From contig JAITVD010000052.1 of the NCBI GenBank assembly GCA_031285965.1, positions 26,410 to 90,409 on the forward strand: a DNA stretch of 64,000 nucleotides, in the 5' to 3' direction. Positions within the stretch are counted from its first letter, which is position 1, and the number at the start of each line of letters is the position of its first letter. The DNA comes from Azoarcus sp. Its GTDB lineage: Bacteria; Pseudomonadota; Gammaproteobacteria; Burkholderiales; Rhodocyclaceae. Shown piece after piece: positions 40,465-50,262 of the stretch. Below the pieces are notes generated by a model. The model was not told the DNA's origin. It saw only the letters and a list, made by a program, of their open reading frames with translations, and did not search any database. A program made the position numbers and the translations under genes.

Positions 40465-40705
40465 GGCGGGTTCGCTTCAAAAATATCGGCGGCAGGCTGG
40501 AGGAATACAACAGAGCCGGAAGCCGTGGATGATAGCGACCCGCATGGTTCGCGCCAACCCAAAGGGTTCCGGCATCGGGGTAACATACACGCCCCGCCGC
40601 CCGCCCATCACCTTCTAACTCACCGCCTTTCCCTCAAAAATAGCGCCCCCGCCGCATCGAGATTCTGACCGGCAAAACGGCGTATCCATTTTTCCCGCTA
40701 CCGCA

Positions 40706-43700
40706 ATGCCTGCTTCATCTGCCCTCGCTTCCCTCCTGCCTTCTCTCTCAAAGCTGAATCTTCCCAAGTCCGGCACGCGGCTCACCCTGCCGGAATTGCC
40801 CGGTTCCAGCGACGCGCTGGCGATTGCCGCGCTGGCGGAGCGCGGGCAAATGCTCACGGTCATCACCGCGCAGCCCGCCGAAGCCCAGCGGCTTGCGGAC
40901 GAAATCCTCTGGTTCGCGCCGCATCTCAAAGTCCGGCTGCTGCCCGACTGGGAAACGCTTCCCTACGACAGTTTTTCGCCGCACCAAGATTTGATTTCCG
41001 AGCGCCTCTCCACGCTCCATGCCGTAAGCCGCAACGAAGCCAACGTGCTGGTCGCTCCGGCAAGCACCGCGCTTTATCGGATGGCGCCGCCCGCGTTTCT
41101 GGCGGCCTATACCTTTTTCCTCAAGCAGGGAGACGCGCTCGAAACGGAACCTCTGCGCATGCAATTGGCGCTGGGCGGATACCACTGCGTCACGCAGGTC
41201 ATCAGCCCCGGCGAATTCGCGGTGCGCGGCGGGCTGATCGACCTTTTCCCGATGGGTTCGACGCTGCCGCTGCGCATCGACCTTTTCGACGAGCGCATCG
41301 AGAGCATCAAAACGTTCGACCCCGACACCCAGCGCACCGTCTATCCGGTGAAGGAAGTCCGCTTATTGCCCGCGCATGAATTTCCGTCCGATGAAGCGGG
41401 GCGCACCCGGTTCCGGGGGCGTTTCCGCGAGGCTTTCGAGGGCGACCCCAGCCGCGCCGCCATCTATAAAGATGTCTCGAACGGCATCATTCCGGCGGGC
41501 ATCGAATACTACCTGCCGCTTTTCTTTGAAGAGACGGCAACGCTTTTCGACTACCTGCCCGCCGCCGCCCCCGTGCTCCTGCACCATGACGTGCAGCAAG
41601 CCATTGGCGGCTTTTGGCACGACACCCGCTCGCGCTACCAAATGCTGCGCGGCGACCGCGCACGGCCCGTGCTCGCGCCCGAGGCGCTTTTCCTGAAAGA
41701 AGATGAGTTTTTCGCCGCCCTCCATGACCGCCCAAGATTGGCGCTGGCGGCAGCCAAAGCAAGCCCCCCTTCCCCTTCGGGAACGGGCGCGGAAAACGGA
41801 CTCGGCGACATGCCACGGCTTTCCTCCTCTGAACCTCTTCTCCAAAAGGGAGAGGGAAAACCCCCGTTCCGCGCCCTCCCCTTGCCCCCGCTTGCCGTCG
41901 ACCGCAAGGCTGCCGAACCTCTGCATCTTTTCAAAGCGTTCCGCGCCCAATTCGCTGGCCGCGTGTTGCTGCTGGCCGAATCGCCGGGACGGCGCGAGAC
42001 CATGCTCGAATTCTTCGGGGAGCGCGGCGAAGCGCCGAGCATCTGCGCCAGTTTCGCCGCTTTCGCTGAAGCGGATGAACCCAACTTTGCCATTGCCACC
42101 TCCCCGCTGTCCGCCGGTTTCATCCTGCCGGAAGCGGGGCTGGCCATCATCACCGAAAACGAAATCTATACCGCCGCCCGCGCGCGCGGACGGCGCGATA
42201 CGCGCAGGGCCACGACGATGGAAGGCTGGCTGCGCGACCTCTCCGAATTGAAACCCGGCGACCCGGTCGTGCATGCCTCCCACGGCATTGGCCGCTACCT
42301 CGGGCTTGTCCACATGGATTTGGGCGGAAACGAGGCCGAACTGCTGCACCTTGAATACGCGGGCGGCGACAAGCTCTATGTACCGGTCTCACAGTTGCAT
42401 GTCATCACCCGCTACGCCGGCGCCGACCCCGAATCCGTCAGCCTGCACCGCCTCGGCTCCGGCCAATGGGAAAAAGCGTGCAAAAAAGCCGCCCAACAGG
42501 CACATGACACCGCAGCCGAACTGCTCGCCCTCTATGCCGCCCGCGCCGCCCGCCCCGGTGTGCGCTTCAACTTCGATGCCCACGATTTAGATGCCTTTGC
42601 CGAAGGCTTCGGCTTTGAGACTACGCCCGACCAGCAAAGCGCCATTGAAGCCGTGGTCGCCGACATGAAATCAGGCCGCCCGATGGACAGGCTCGTTTGC
42701 GGTGACGTGGGCTTTGGCAAAACCGAAGTGGCGCTTCGCGCCGCGTTCGTCGCTATCCAGGACGGCTATCAGGTCGCGGTGCTCTGCCCCACCACGCTGC
42801 TGGCCGAGCAGCACTTTCAGACCTTTTCCGACCGCTATGCCGACTGGCCCGTCAAGATTGCTGAACTCTCGCGCTTCAAATCGCAGAAAGAACAGGCTCA
42901 GGCGCTCGCCCAACTGGCCGAAGGCAAGGTTGACATCATCATCGGCACTCATCGCTTGCTGCAAAAAGATGTGCGCTTCAAGCGGCTGGGGCTTGTCGTC
43001 GTCGATGAAGAGCATCGTTTCGGCGTGCGCCAGAAAGAAATCCTCAAGCAGCTTCGCAGCGAGGTCGACATCCTCACACTTACCGCCACCCCGATTCCCC
43101 GCACCTTGGGCATGGCGATGGAGGGGCTGCGCGAATTCTCTGTCATCGCCACGCCGCCCCAGAAACGGCTGGCCGTCAAGACTTTTGTCCAGAACATGAG
43201 CAAGGGCATTGTTCGGGAAGCGGCGCTGCGCGAGTTCAAGCGCGGCGGGCAAGTCTACTTCCTGCACAACGAGGTCGATACCATCGAGAACATGCGGAGC
43301 GAACTGGAAAAGCTCCTGCCCGAAGCGCGCATCGCCGTCGGCCACGGGCAACTGCCCGAGCGCGAGCTTGAGCGCGTCATGCGCGACTTCACCCAGCAGC
43401 GGACGAATCTCCTGCTCTGCACCACTATCATCGAAACGGGCATCGACATTCCCACCGCCAACACCATCGTCATCAACCGCGCCGACCGCTTCGGCCTCGC
43501 CCAGCTTCACCAGCTTCGGGGGCGTGTCGGGCGCAGCCACCACCAAGCCTACGCTTACCTGCTCACCGACGCGGACGCGAAACCCTCCGCGCAGGCAAAA
43601 AGGCGGCTTGAGGCCATTTCCATGATGGAAGAGCTTGGCTCCGGCTTCTACCTCGCCATGCACGACCTCGAAATCCGGGGCGCGGGCGAAGTCCTCGGCG

Positions 43701-44257
43701 ACCAACAATCCGGGGAAATTGCCCAAGTCGGCTTTTCCATGTACAGCGAAATGCTCAAACGCGCCGTTCGCGCCCTGCAATCCGGTCAGGAACCCGGCAT
43801 CGAAAGCCCGCTCGACGCTATCTCCGAAATCAACCTCCACGCACCCGCGCTCCTGCCAACCGACTACTGCCCCGACGTGCAGGAGCGCCTCACGCTCTAC
43901 AAGCGGCTCGCCAGCAGCGACACCGAGGACGAACTCATCGGCCTGCGCGAGGAGCTTGTCGACCGCTTCGGCAAGCTGCCCCCGCAAACCCAAGCCCTCA
44001 TCGAAACCCACCGTCTGCGCCAATTCCTGCGCCCTTGGCACATCCTCAAGCTCGATGCCTCCCCCAAGCAAATCGCCATCCAGTTCGGGAAAAACGCTCC
44101 CATCGACCCCGTGAAAGTGATTCTCCTCGTCCAGCAAAACAAGCACACCCGCATGTCCGGGCCAGACAGGCTCGTCCGCCAGGCAGACCTGCCCGATTTG
44201 CGCCAGCGGGTGGAAGAAACAAAAAGGCTGCTGGAGGAGGTGCGGCAATCTAATTAG
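40706..44257 (+). CDS. mfd: Transcription-repair coupling factor Mfd
   Basis: RID (GDPVVHASHGIGRYLGL), helicase motifs (DRLVCGDVGFGKTEVALRAAF, VVDEEHRFGVRQKE), TRG-like C-terminus; 1183 aa. Confidence 0.97.
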   Translation: MPASSALASLLPSLSKLNLPKSGTRLTLPELPGSSDALAIAALAERGQMLTVITAQPAEAQRLADEILWFAPHLKVRLLPDWETLPYDSFSPHQDLISERLSTLHAVSRNEANVLVAPASTALYRMAPPAFLAAYTFFLKQGDALETEPLRMQLALGGYHCVTQVISPGEFAVRGGLIDLFPMGSTLPLRIDLFDERIESIKTFDPDTQRTVYPVKEVRLLPAHEFPSDEAGRTRFRGRFREAFEGDPSRAAIYKDVSNGIIPAGIEYYLPLFFEETATLFDYLPAAAPVLLHHDVQQAIGGFWHDTRSRYQMLRGDRARPVLAPEALFLKEDEFFAALHDRPRLALAAAKASPPSPSGTGAENGLGDMPRLSSSEPLLQKGEGKPPFRALPLPPLAVDRKAAEPLHLFKAFRAQFAGRVLLLAESPGRRETMLEFFGERGEAPSICASFAAFAEADEPNFAIATSPLSAGFILPEAGLAIITENEIYTAARARGRRDTRRATTMEGWLRDLSELKPGDPVVHASHGIGRYLGLVHMDLGGNEAELLHLEYAGGDKLYVPVSQLHVITRYAGADPESVSLHRLGSGQWEKACKKAAQQAHDTAAELLALYAARAARPGVRFNFDAHDLDAFAEGFGFETTPDQQSAIEAVVADMKSGRPMDRLVCGDVGFGKTEVALRAAFVAIQDGYQVAVLCPTTLLAEQHFQTFSDRYADWPVKIAELSRFKSQKEQAQALAQLAEGKVDIIIGTHRLLQKDVRFKRLGLVVVDEEHRFGVRQKEILKQLRSEVDILTLTATPIPRTLGMAMEGLREFSVIATPPQKRLAVKTFVQNMSKGIVREAALREFKRGGQVYFLHNEVDTIENMRSELEKLLPEARIAVGHGQLPERELERVMRDFTQQRTNLLLCTTIIETGIDIPTANTIVINRADRFGLAQLHQLRGRVGRSHHQAYAYLLTDADAKPSAQAKRRLEAISMMEELGSGFYLAMHDLEIRGAGEVLGDQQSGEIAQVGFSMYSEMLKRAVRALQSGQEPGIESPLDAISEINLHAPALLPTDYCPDVQERLTLYKRLASSDTEDELIGLREELVDRFGKLPPQTQALIETHRLRQFLRPWHILKLDASPKQIAIQFGKNAPIDPVKVILLVQQNKHTRMSGPDRLVRQADLPDLRQRVEETKRLLEEVRQSN

Positions 44258-44276
44258 CAGGAATGGAGCTAGGGTT

Positions 44277-45536
44277 TTATCTCAAATTCCTATCAGGCAC
44301 TACTCTCGCTTTTAGAAGATATTGCTTATAGATAATGAAAAGTATCAGCACGATAATAAAAGACACGATTCCGTTCATGAAAAAGCCGTATGGTTTTCCC
44401 GCCCAATCCATTGCCCAGCCGGTAAGCGTATTGCCGAGCGGTGTGCTGCCGGTGACGAGCAGCACGTAAATGCTCATTGTCCGGCTGCGATATATGTCGC
44501 TGATGTTAAGCTGTATCCGCGTGTTGGCGCGGTTGAGAAAGCACAGTTGCAAAAATCCAAGAACCACCAGAAGACTGGCCATCGCGGCAAAAGAATAGGT
44601 GAATATCAGCGTTATCATTTGCAACGCGGCAATAGATAAGGCGGTGATAACCAAAAAATACTTGCTGCGAATGTCTTTTCCAATGCCTCCCATAAACAAC
44701 GCGCCGAAAAGCGCCCCGATGCCAAACAGAGACATCAAAGTGCTATACGTGTGTTCGTTGCCCAGCAGCACATCTTTGGCAAGAACAGGGAGGATAACGT
44801 TGTAATTCATGGAAAAGGTACAGATGACCGCTACGATTAGGAAGGTCGGCAATATTTTTTCGTTTTCCGCCACATAAAGTACGCCCTCCTTTATCTCCGT
44901 CAATATTTTTGCTTCTACATCTTTTTTCTGTGGTTTGCCGATCACGCTAATCAGTGAAACACCGTACAGAACAGGGATAAAGCTCAATCCATTGATAAAA
45001 AAACATGTGCCTATTCCAAAGTATTTCATGATAACGCCCGCAATCAACGGGCCGACAATACGCGCCAAATTGAATGTGGTGGAATTCAAAGAAATAGCAT
45101 TCGGCAAATCTTCCTTGCCGACGAGTTCCACAAAATAAGATTGCCGGGTAGGCTGCTCAACACTCATCGCAACACCGGCTACCAATGCCAGAAAGGCAAA
45201 TACCCAATAGTTCGTTACGCCCAGCCAAACTAAAATTGCCAGAGCAAAAGATTGAATCATGAAAACAATTTGCGTGATAAGCAAAATTTTCTTTTTTGGA
45301 AAGCGTTCTATCAGTACACCGACAAAAAGCGTCAGCAATAATACGGGACCAAACTCGAAAACACCCATCAGCCCTAATAAAAAAGGCGAACCGCTAATCT
45401 GATACACATACCAACTCAGCGCCGTGACTTGAATCATCCCGCCAATTGTGGAGATTGATTGTCCTACCCAGAAATTTCGATAATCCTTATGGTATAGCGC
45501 GGAAAAAGTTTTTCTTAGAATGACTATTAGCGACAT
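44277..45536 (-). CDS. MFS transporter (MFS_3/EntS-like)
   Basis: FSALYHKDYRNFWVGQSISTIGGMIQVTALSWYVYQISGSPFLLGLMG, 12-TM pattern; visibly AT-richer than neighbours. Confidence 0.85.
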   Translation of the reverse strand: MSLIVILRKTFSALYHKDYRNFWVGQSISTIGGMIQVTALSWYVYQISGSPFLLGLMGVFEFGPVLLLTLFVGVLIERFPKKKILLITQIVFMIQSFALAILVWLGVTNYWVFAFLALVAGVAMSVEQPTRQSYFVELVGKEDLPNAISLNSTTFNLARIVGPLIAGVIMKYFGIGTCFFINGLSFIPVLYGVSLISVIGKPQKKDVEAKILTEIKEGVLYVAENEKILPTFLIVAVICTFSMNYNVILPVLAKDVLLGNEHTYSTLMSLFGIGALFGALFMGGIGKDIRSKYFLVITALSIAALQMITLIFTYSFAAMASLLVVLGFLQLCFLNRANTRIQLNISDIYRSRTMSIYVLLVTGSTPLGNTLTGWAMDWAGKPYGFFMNGIVSFIIVLILFIIYKQYLLKARVVPDRNLR

Positions 45537-46414
45537 AAGGTGGCCGCCTGATCTTCCGCCCACTTTGTCCGCGCCTGGCGCGCTTCTTCAAAAAGCTGTT
45601 CAAGGCGCGCGCCGTTGCCAGAGAGCAGCAGGGAGCGGATGAGGGCGAGTTCGCCAAGGTACTGGTCGAGTTCGCCCAGAAGCGCCTGACGGTTGGCGAG
45701 GCAGATGTCGCGCCACATTTCGGGATGGCTGGCGGCAATGCGGGTGAAGTCGCGGAAACCGCTGGCGGCGTGGGAAAACAGCAGTTCGGCGTTGGCGCGT
45801 CCCGCAAGGTCATGCACCAGCCCGAAGGCCAGCAGGTGCGGCAAGTGGCTGACGGCGGCAAAAACGCGGTCGTGGTCCAAGGGCGACATTTCGTCCACCG
45901 ACGCGCCGCATGCCCGCCAAACTTTCTTGACTAGCTCGACGGCGGCAGGGTCGTTTTCAGACAGCGGCGTCACCACCACACGCCGCCCCTTGAAAAGCGT
46001 GGCGCTGGCGGCTTGCGCGCCGCTTTTTTCCGCGCCGGCAATGGGGTGCGCGGGCACGACATGCGGCAAGTGGGCGGCGAGGCGCTGATAGACGGACAGC
46101 ATCACATCGCGCTTGGTGCTTCCGGCATCGGTAACGATGGTCTGCGCTTGCAGATGGGGTGTCATCGCTTCCATGACTTCATCGGTCTGACCGACCGGCA
46201 TCGCCAGCAGGACGAAATCCGCCCCATCGAGCGCGGATGCCCATCCATCGGCAATTTCGTCGATAACGCCGAGGGACATGGCGCGTTCGAGCGATTCCTT
46301 CGAGCGCCCGATGCCGACGACACGCCCCACTTTTTTCTTGCCGCGAAGCGCCAGCGCGAAGGAACCGCCGATCAGCCCGACGCCGCATACCACCAGTTTG
46401 CCAATCAAAGCCAT
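45527..46414 (-). CDS. tyrA: Prephenate dehydrogenase family protein
   Basis: ALIGKLVVCGVGLIGGSFALALR, LLAMPVGQTDEVMEAM, TDAGSTKRDVM, VPAHPIAGAEKSG; overlaps start of MFS gene. Confidence 0.92.
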   Translation of the reverse strand: MALIGKLVVCGVGLIGGSFALALRGKKKVGRVVGIGRSKESLERAMSLGVIDEIADGWASALDGADFVLLAMPVGQTDEVMEAMTPHLQAQTIVTDAGSTKRDVMLSVYQRLAAHLPHVVPAHPIAGAEKSGAQAASATLFKGRRVVVTPLSENDPAAVELVKKVWRACGASVDEMSPLDHDRVFAAVSHLPHLLAFGLVHDLAGRANAELLFSHAASGFRDFTRIAASHPEMWRDICLANRQALLGELDQYLGELALIRSLLLSGNGARLEQLFEEARQARTKWAEDQAATLCR

Positions 46415-46490
46415 GAGGCAGGTTTCCTTATTCCGGTTCAGGCATTGAGCGAAATCGCCAAGGGCGGCAATTTCGGTTTCATTTTTTGGC

Positions 46491-47174
46491 TTATTTTTCC
46501 AAGATGCGAGATTTTTCATGAAGCGCCCTTGCGACTATTTCACGCACTTCAGGCGTCTCGTCTTGACCAAAAAGGCGCTCGAGATCGTCGTAGGCGGCAA
46601 TGGCTGCCTCATTTTTACCTTGTTTTGCCAAAATAAAGCCTTTGCCTGAAAGTGTAATTGCAACTAGTGCACGCACTTCGGGTGTTTCATCTTGACCAAA
46701 ACGGCGCACAAAATCGTCAACGATGGCAATAGATGCTTCATATTTGTCTTGTAGTTCCAAGCAGACCACTTTGTAGAGAAATCCTACTGCGACCCATCTA
46801 CGCATTTCAGGTGTTTTATCTTGACCAAAACGACGGTCAATATCGTCGTAGACGGCAATGGCATCTTCATATTTTTCTTGGTTCCGTAAGGCATAGCCTT
46901 TGTAGTCAAGCGCCTCTGCGACCTGTTCACGCACGCCAGGCATCTTGTCTTGACCAAAACGCCGGACGACATCATCAAAGACAGCAATAGCATCTTCATA
47001 TTTTCCTTGTTTGGACAAGGTATCGCCTTTGTCGAAAAGCGCCTTTGCGGCTTGCGCACGTTCTTCAGGCGTGCCGTCTTGGGGGCGGGTTTGACAGCCC
47101 ATTGCCACGCTGACGCCCAAAAACAGGATAAACGCACGGACAAGCGCGGCCATGCTTTTTTGAGGGGTGCTCAT
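46491..47174 (-). CDS. Lipoprotein with four 43-aa TPR-like repeats (paralog A)
   Basis: Lipobox VSVAMGC; repeat unit YEDAIAVYDDIxRRFGQDKTPEVRxxVAxALxxKGxxLxxQGK. Confidence 0.85.
   Translation of the reverse strand: MSTPQKSMAALVRAFILFLGVSVAMGCQTRPQDGTPEERAQAAKALFDKGDTLSKQGKYEDAIAVFDDVVRRFGQDKMPGVREQVAEALDYKGYALRNQEKYEDAIAVYDDIDRRFGQDKTPEMRRWVAVGFLYKVVCLELQDKYEASIAIVDDFVRRFGQDETPEVRALVAITLSGKGFILAKQGKNEAAIAAYDDLERLFGQDETPEVREIVARALHEKSRILEK
46494..47000 (-). repeat. Four direct repeats of 129 bp (43 aa), last shortened
   Basis: Counted on the translation: units of 43, 43, 43 and about 40 residues. Confidence 0.8.
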
Positions 47175-47294
47175 ACGAATTCCTTATTGATATTCAGCAC
47201 GCTTTCTCTCGCGTCTTTGCCGTGGCGGGCGCGTTTAGTTCCAGCCGTTTCTGTGTCATTTGCGGGTTTGCCCAGAAGCACGGATGCGCCTGAA

Positions 47295-48389
47295 TCATCT
47301 GGGTGCGGTTTCTTCCCGCTTTTTGGAAGGCTCCAAAATGTACCAGATTTCAGGGGCGACCTCGGAAAAGGTATGTTGATAGCGCGGCGCGTCGCGGGGT
47401 TCGTGGGTCACGTCGCGGATGTGGATGGCAAGGATGCGATCCGGGTAGGCGCGGGCGATGTCAGCGTAAATTTCAGGGTCTTTTTCGCCAGAATCGCCAA
47501 TCAGGATGAATTTTCGCTGCGGCCAGCCGGTGATGAGGCGGATGAGTATGTTTTTCTTGTGCGCGACCGTTTCTTCATGGTTGGCGTACAAGGTGCGCCA
47601 CGAGGTCGATTCGCGCAGATGCAGGATGCCCGCCGAAAAGCCTTCTTCACGCAGAAATTCCGATAAGGCCGGATACATTTGCGCGGGCGCGGCGGAAAGG
47701 TAATGAAAAACAACACTCGGCCAGTAGTTTCCCGCCAGTTCTTTATACCAAGCGGCCATGCCGGGAACCGCGCGGAAGGGTTCGATAAAGGTATTGCGAA
47801 GCAGGGCTTTTCTGTCCCGCACTTCCGAAATTTTGATGGTGTCGTCAATGTCGCTGACGATGGAGACACCTTCCGCCGAAATCGCCTGCGCGGAGCCTTT
47901 TTCGCCGTGCGACGGATGCCCCGGCGCTTGCAGCGTCCAGTCAACCCTGCCGAAGCCATCCGGCCCTTTGTACCAGTGGAAGGCATCATGCCCCACTTTG
48001 AGCTGGCCGCTTGCCCGTCCCGATGAGTTCGTGTCCGGCAAAGTGAACGTCGTTTGCTTGTTCAGCCGCACCGTCAGCGTTTTGCCGCGCTCGGAATCCG
48101 TGCGGAAATAGCGCGTCCTTTCCATGAACCTTTCTTTTTGCGTGGGCGTGCAAGCATCAAGGTCGATGCCCATCCAAGAAGCGAGCGCAAAGGCGGCAAC
48201 GCGCCTAGGTTCTTCCTCGAACACCCAGGCTTCGATTGGAACCATGAAAGTGCCGTCCGCCTGCTGGACGGCAAGCCCCGGAAAGAACATGACGCGCTCG
48301 TCCGCCTTTAAGCCGCTGCCCGCAGCGGAGGCGGTCAGAGCACCAAAAACGCTGAAAAAAAACACCAATAATGTTTTGATAGAGGTCAT
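47295..48389 (-). CDS. App1/DUF2183 family phosphatase-like secreted protein
   Basis: Signal peptide; HAD-like SDIDDTIKISEVRD and FILIGDSGEKDPEIYADIARAYPDRILAIHIRDV. Confidence 0.85.
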   Translation of the reverse strand: MTSIKTLLVFFFSVFGALTASAAGSGLKADERVMFFPGLAVQQADGTFMVPIEAWVFEEEPRRVAAFALASWMGIDLDACTPTQKERFMERTRYFRTDSERGKTLTVRLNKQTTFTLPDTNSSGRASGQLKVGHDAFHWYKGPDGFGRVDWTLQAPGHPSHGEKGSAQAISAEGVSIVSDIDDTIKISEVRDRKALLRNTFIEPFRAVPGMAAWYKELAGNYWPSVVFHYLSAAPAQMYPALSEFLREEGFSAGILHLRESTSWRTLYANHEETVAHKKNILIRLITGWPQRKFILIGDSGEKDPEIYADIARAYPDRILAIHIRDVTHEPRDAPRYQHTFSEVAPEIWYILEPSKKREETAPR

Positions 48390-48457
48390 CGTCAAACGCG
48401 CTCCGCTGTGAAAACCGCAAGCATTGGCCGAGATTGGCAAGGGCGGCAGTTTCGATT

Positions 48458-49024
48458 TTATTTTTTGGCTTGTTTTTCCAAGAGGCGAGATTTGTCATCA
48501 CGCGCCCTTGCGGCTACTTTACGCGCTTCGAGCGTCTTGTCTTGCTCAAAACGCCGTGCAATATTGTCAAAGACAGCAATAGCGGCTTCATAATCGCCTT
48601 GTTCTTCCAAAGCGTAGCCTTTGCCGAAAAGCGCCCTTGCGACTCGTACACGTACTTCAAATGCCGTGTCTTGTCCAAAACGGCAGACTATATCGTCATA
48701 AACAGCAATTTCGGCTTCATACTCGCCCTGTTTTTTCAAGATGGAAGATTTATTGAAAAGCGCCTTTGTGACCAGTTCACGCACTTCGCGCGTTTCGTCT
48801 TGACTAAAACGGCGGGCTACATCGTCGTAGTCGGCAATGGCTGCTTCATATTCTTCTTGTTCTGCCAAGCGATTAGCTTTGTTTAAAAGTTCCTCTGCGG
48901 CTTGCGCACGTTCTTCGGGTACGCCGTCTTGAGGGCGGGTTTGACAGCCCATCACCACGCTAACGCCCAAAAACAGGACAAAAGCACGAATAAGCACATT
49001 CACGCTTTTCTGAGGGTGTTTCAT
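48458..49024 (-). CDS. Lipoprotein with three 43-aa TPR-like repeats (paralog B)
   Basis: Lipobox VSVVMGC; N-terminal region nearly identical to paralog A; repeats from aa 59. Confidence 0.85.
   Translation of the reverse strand: MKHPQKSVNVLIRAFVLFLGVSVVMGCQTRPQDGVPEERAQAAEELLNKANRLAEQEEYEAAIADYDDVARRFSQDETREVRELVTKALFNKSSILKKQGEYEAEIAVYDDIVCRFGQDTAFEVRVRVARALFGKGYALEEQGDYEAAIAVFDNIARRFEQDKTLEARKVAARARDDKSRLLEKQAKK
48461..48850 (-). repeat. Three direct repeats of 129 bp (43 aa)
   Basis: Same unit as in paralog A, counted on the translation. Confidence 0.75.
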
Positions 49025-49083
49025 ACAAACTCCTTATTGGGATTCACAAAATTCAGCAATGCTTCTTCCCGCGCCTTTGCCAT

Positions 49084-50193
49084 TCAACCGAGCGCGCGCC
49101 GCAGCGCCTCGATGAAACGTTCGTTTTCCTCCGGCAAGCAGATGGAGACGCGCAGCCATTCCGGCATGCCATAACCGGCGACAGGGCGCACGATGACGCC
49201 TTGCGCGAGCAGGGATTGGTTGACCTTGGCGGCATCCCCGACTTTGACGGTGACGAAGTTGCCGAAGGAAGGTATCCACTCCAGCCCAAGACTGGCGAAG
49301 GCCGCTGTCAGTTGCGCCATGCCTTGCCGATTGTTTTCGGCCACTTTTTCGATGAATGCCTCATCTTCGAGCGCGGCCACGGCAGCGGCCTGCGCCACGA
49401 CGGAAGCATTGAAGGGCTGCCGCACCCGGTTCATGAGGTCGGCGATTTCCGGGTGCGCGACACCATATCCGAGCCGCAGCCCCGCCAGCCCGTAAGCCTT
49501 GCAGAGCGTGCGGGAAACCAGCAAGTTCGGGAAACCCGCCACCCAGCCAATCGCGTCATAGCGCATTTCGGCGGGCAGGAACTCGGTATAGGCTTCGTCG
49601 AGCACCACCAGCACGTCTTCCGGCACACGGGCAAGGAAGGCTTCAATTTCGCTGCCCGTCAGGAAAGTACCCGTGGGATTGTTGGGATTGGCGATAAAGA
49701 CAATGCGGGTCGTCTCATCGATGGCGGCGCGCATCGCGTCGAGGTCATGCCCGTAGTTTTTCGCCGGAACACTCTTTCCGAGAGCGCCCCGCGCAAGCGT
49801 CGCCAGCGGATAGACCGCAAACGAGTATTGGGCAAAAACCGCCGACGCGCCGGGAGAGAGAAAAGCCTGTGTGGCAATTTCCAGCACGTCGTTGGAACCG
49901 TTGCCAATGACGAGCTGATCCGTGCCTACGCCGTATTTTCTGGCAAGCGCCGCCTTGAGCGCGAAAGCGTTGCCATCCGGGTAGCGCGCGCCCTCTTCCA
50001 GCGCGGCTATCGCTGCCGCTTTGGCTTTTTGGCTCATGCCCAAAGGGTTTTCATTGGACGCGAGCTTGACGATGTCCGTTTCGGGAATGCCGGTTTCGCG
50101 GGCCAGTTCCGAAATGGGCTTGCCGGGCTGATAGGGCGACAAGGCTTGGATATGCGCCGGGGCGCGGCTTGCGGCGCGGGCAGGGTTCGTCAT
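49084..50193 (-). CDS. hisC: Histidinol-phosphate aminotransferase
   Basis: VKLASNENPLGMSQKAKAAAIAALEEGARYPDGNAFALKAALARKYGV, NPNNPTGTFL, VLDEAYTEF, SRTLCKAYGLAGLRLGYG. Confidence 0.94.
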   Translation of the reverse strand: MTNPARAASRAPAHIQALSPYQPGKPISELARETGIPETDIVKLASNENPLGMSQKAKAAAIAALEEGARYPDGNAFALKAALARKYGVGTDQLVIGNGSNDVLEIATQAFLSPGASAVFAQYSFAVYPLATLARGALGKSVPAKNYGHDLDAMRAAIDETTRIVFIANPNNPTGTFLTGSEIEAFLARVPEDVLVVLDEAYTEFLPAEMRYDAIGWVAGFPNLLVSRTLCKAYGLAGLRLGYGVAHPEIADLMNRVRQPFNASVVAQAAAVAALEDEAFIEKVAENNRQGMAQLTAAFASLGLEWIPSFGNFVTVKVGDAAKVNQSLLAQGVIVRPVAGYGMPEWLRVSICLPEENERFIEALRRALG

Positions 50194-50262
50194 GGGCGGG
50201 TTCCTATTAGCGGATGTTTGACGGGGATTTGTGGAGGCTCAGTTTTTGGGCGGAACGAGTGT

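Noticed and set aside
42671-44248. 525-aa minus-strand ORF
   Set aside because: Antisense shadow of mfd
46414-46519. N-terminal extension of tyrA (MKNLASWKNKPKNETEIAALGDFAQ)
   Set aside because: Corresponds to the duplicated noncoding flank of the lipoprotein gene; the canonical TyrA start is MALIGKLVVCGVGLIGG at 46414
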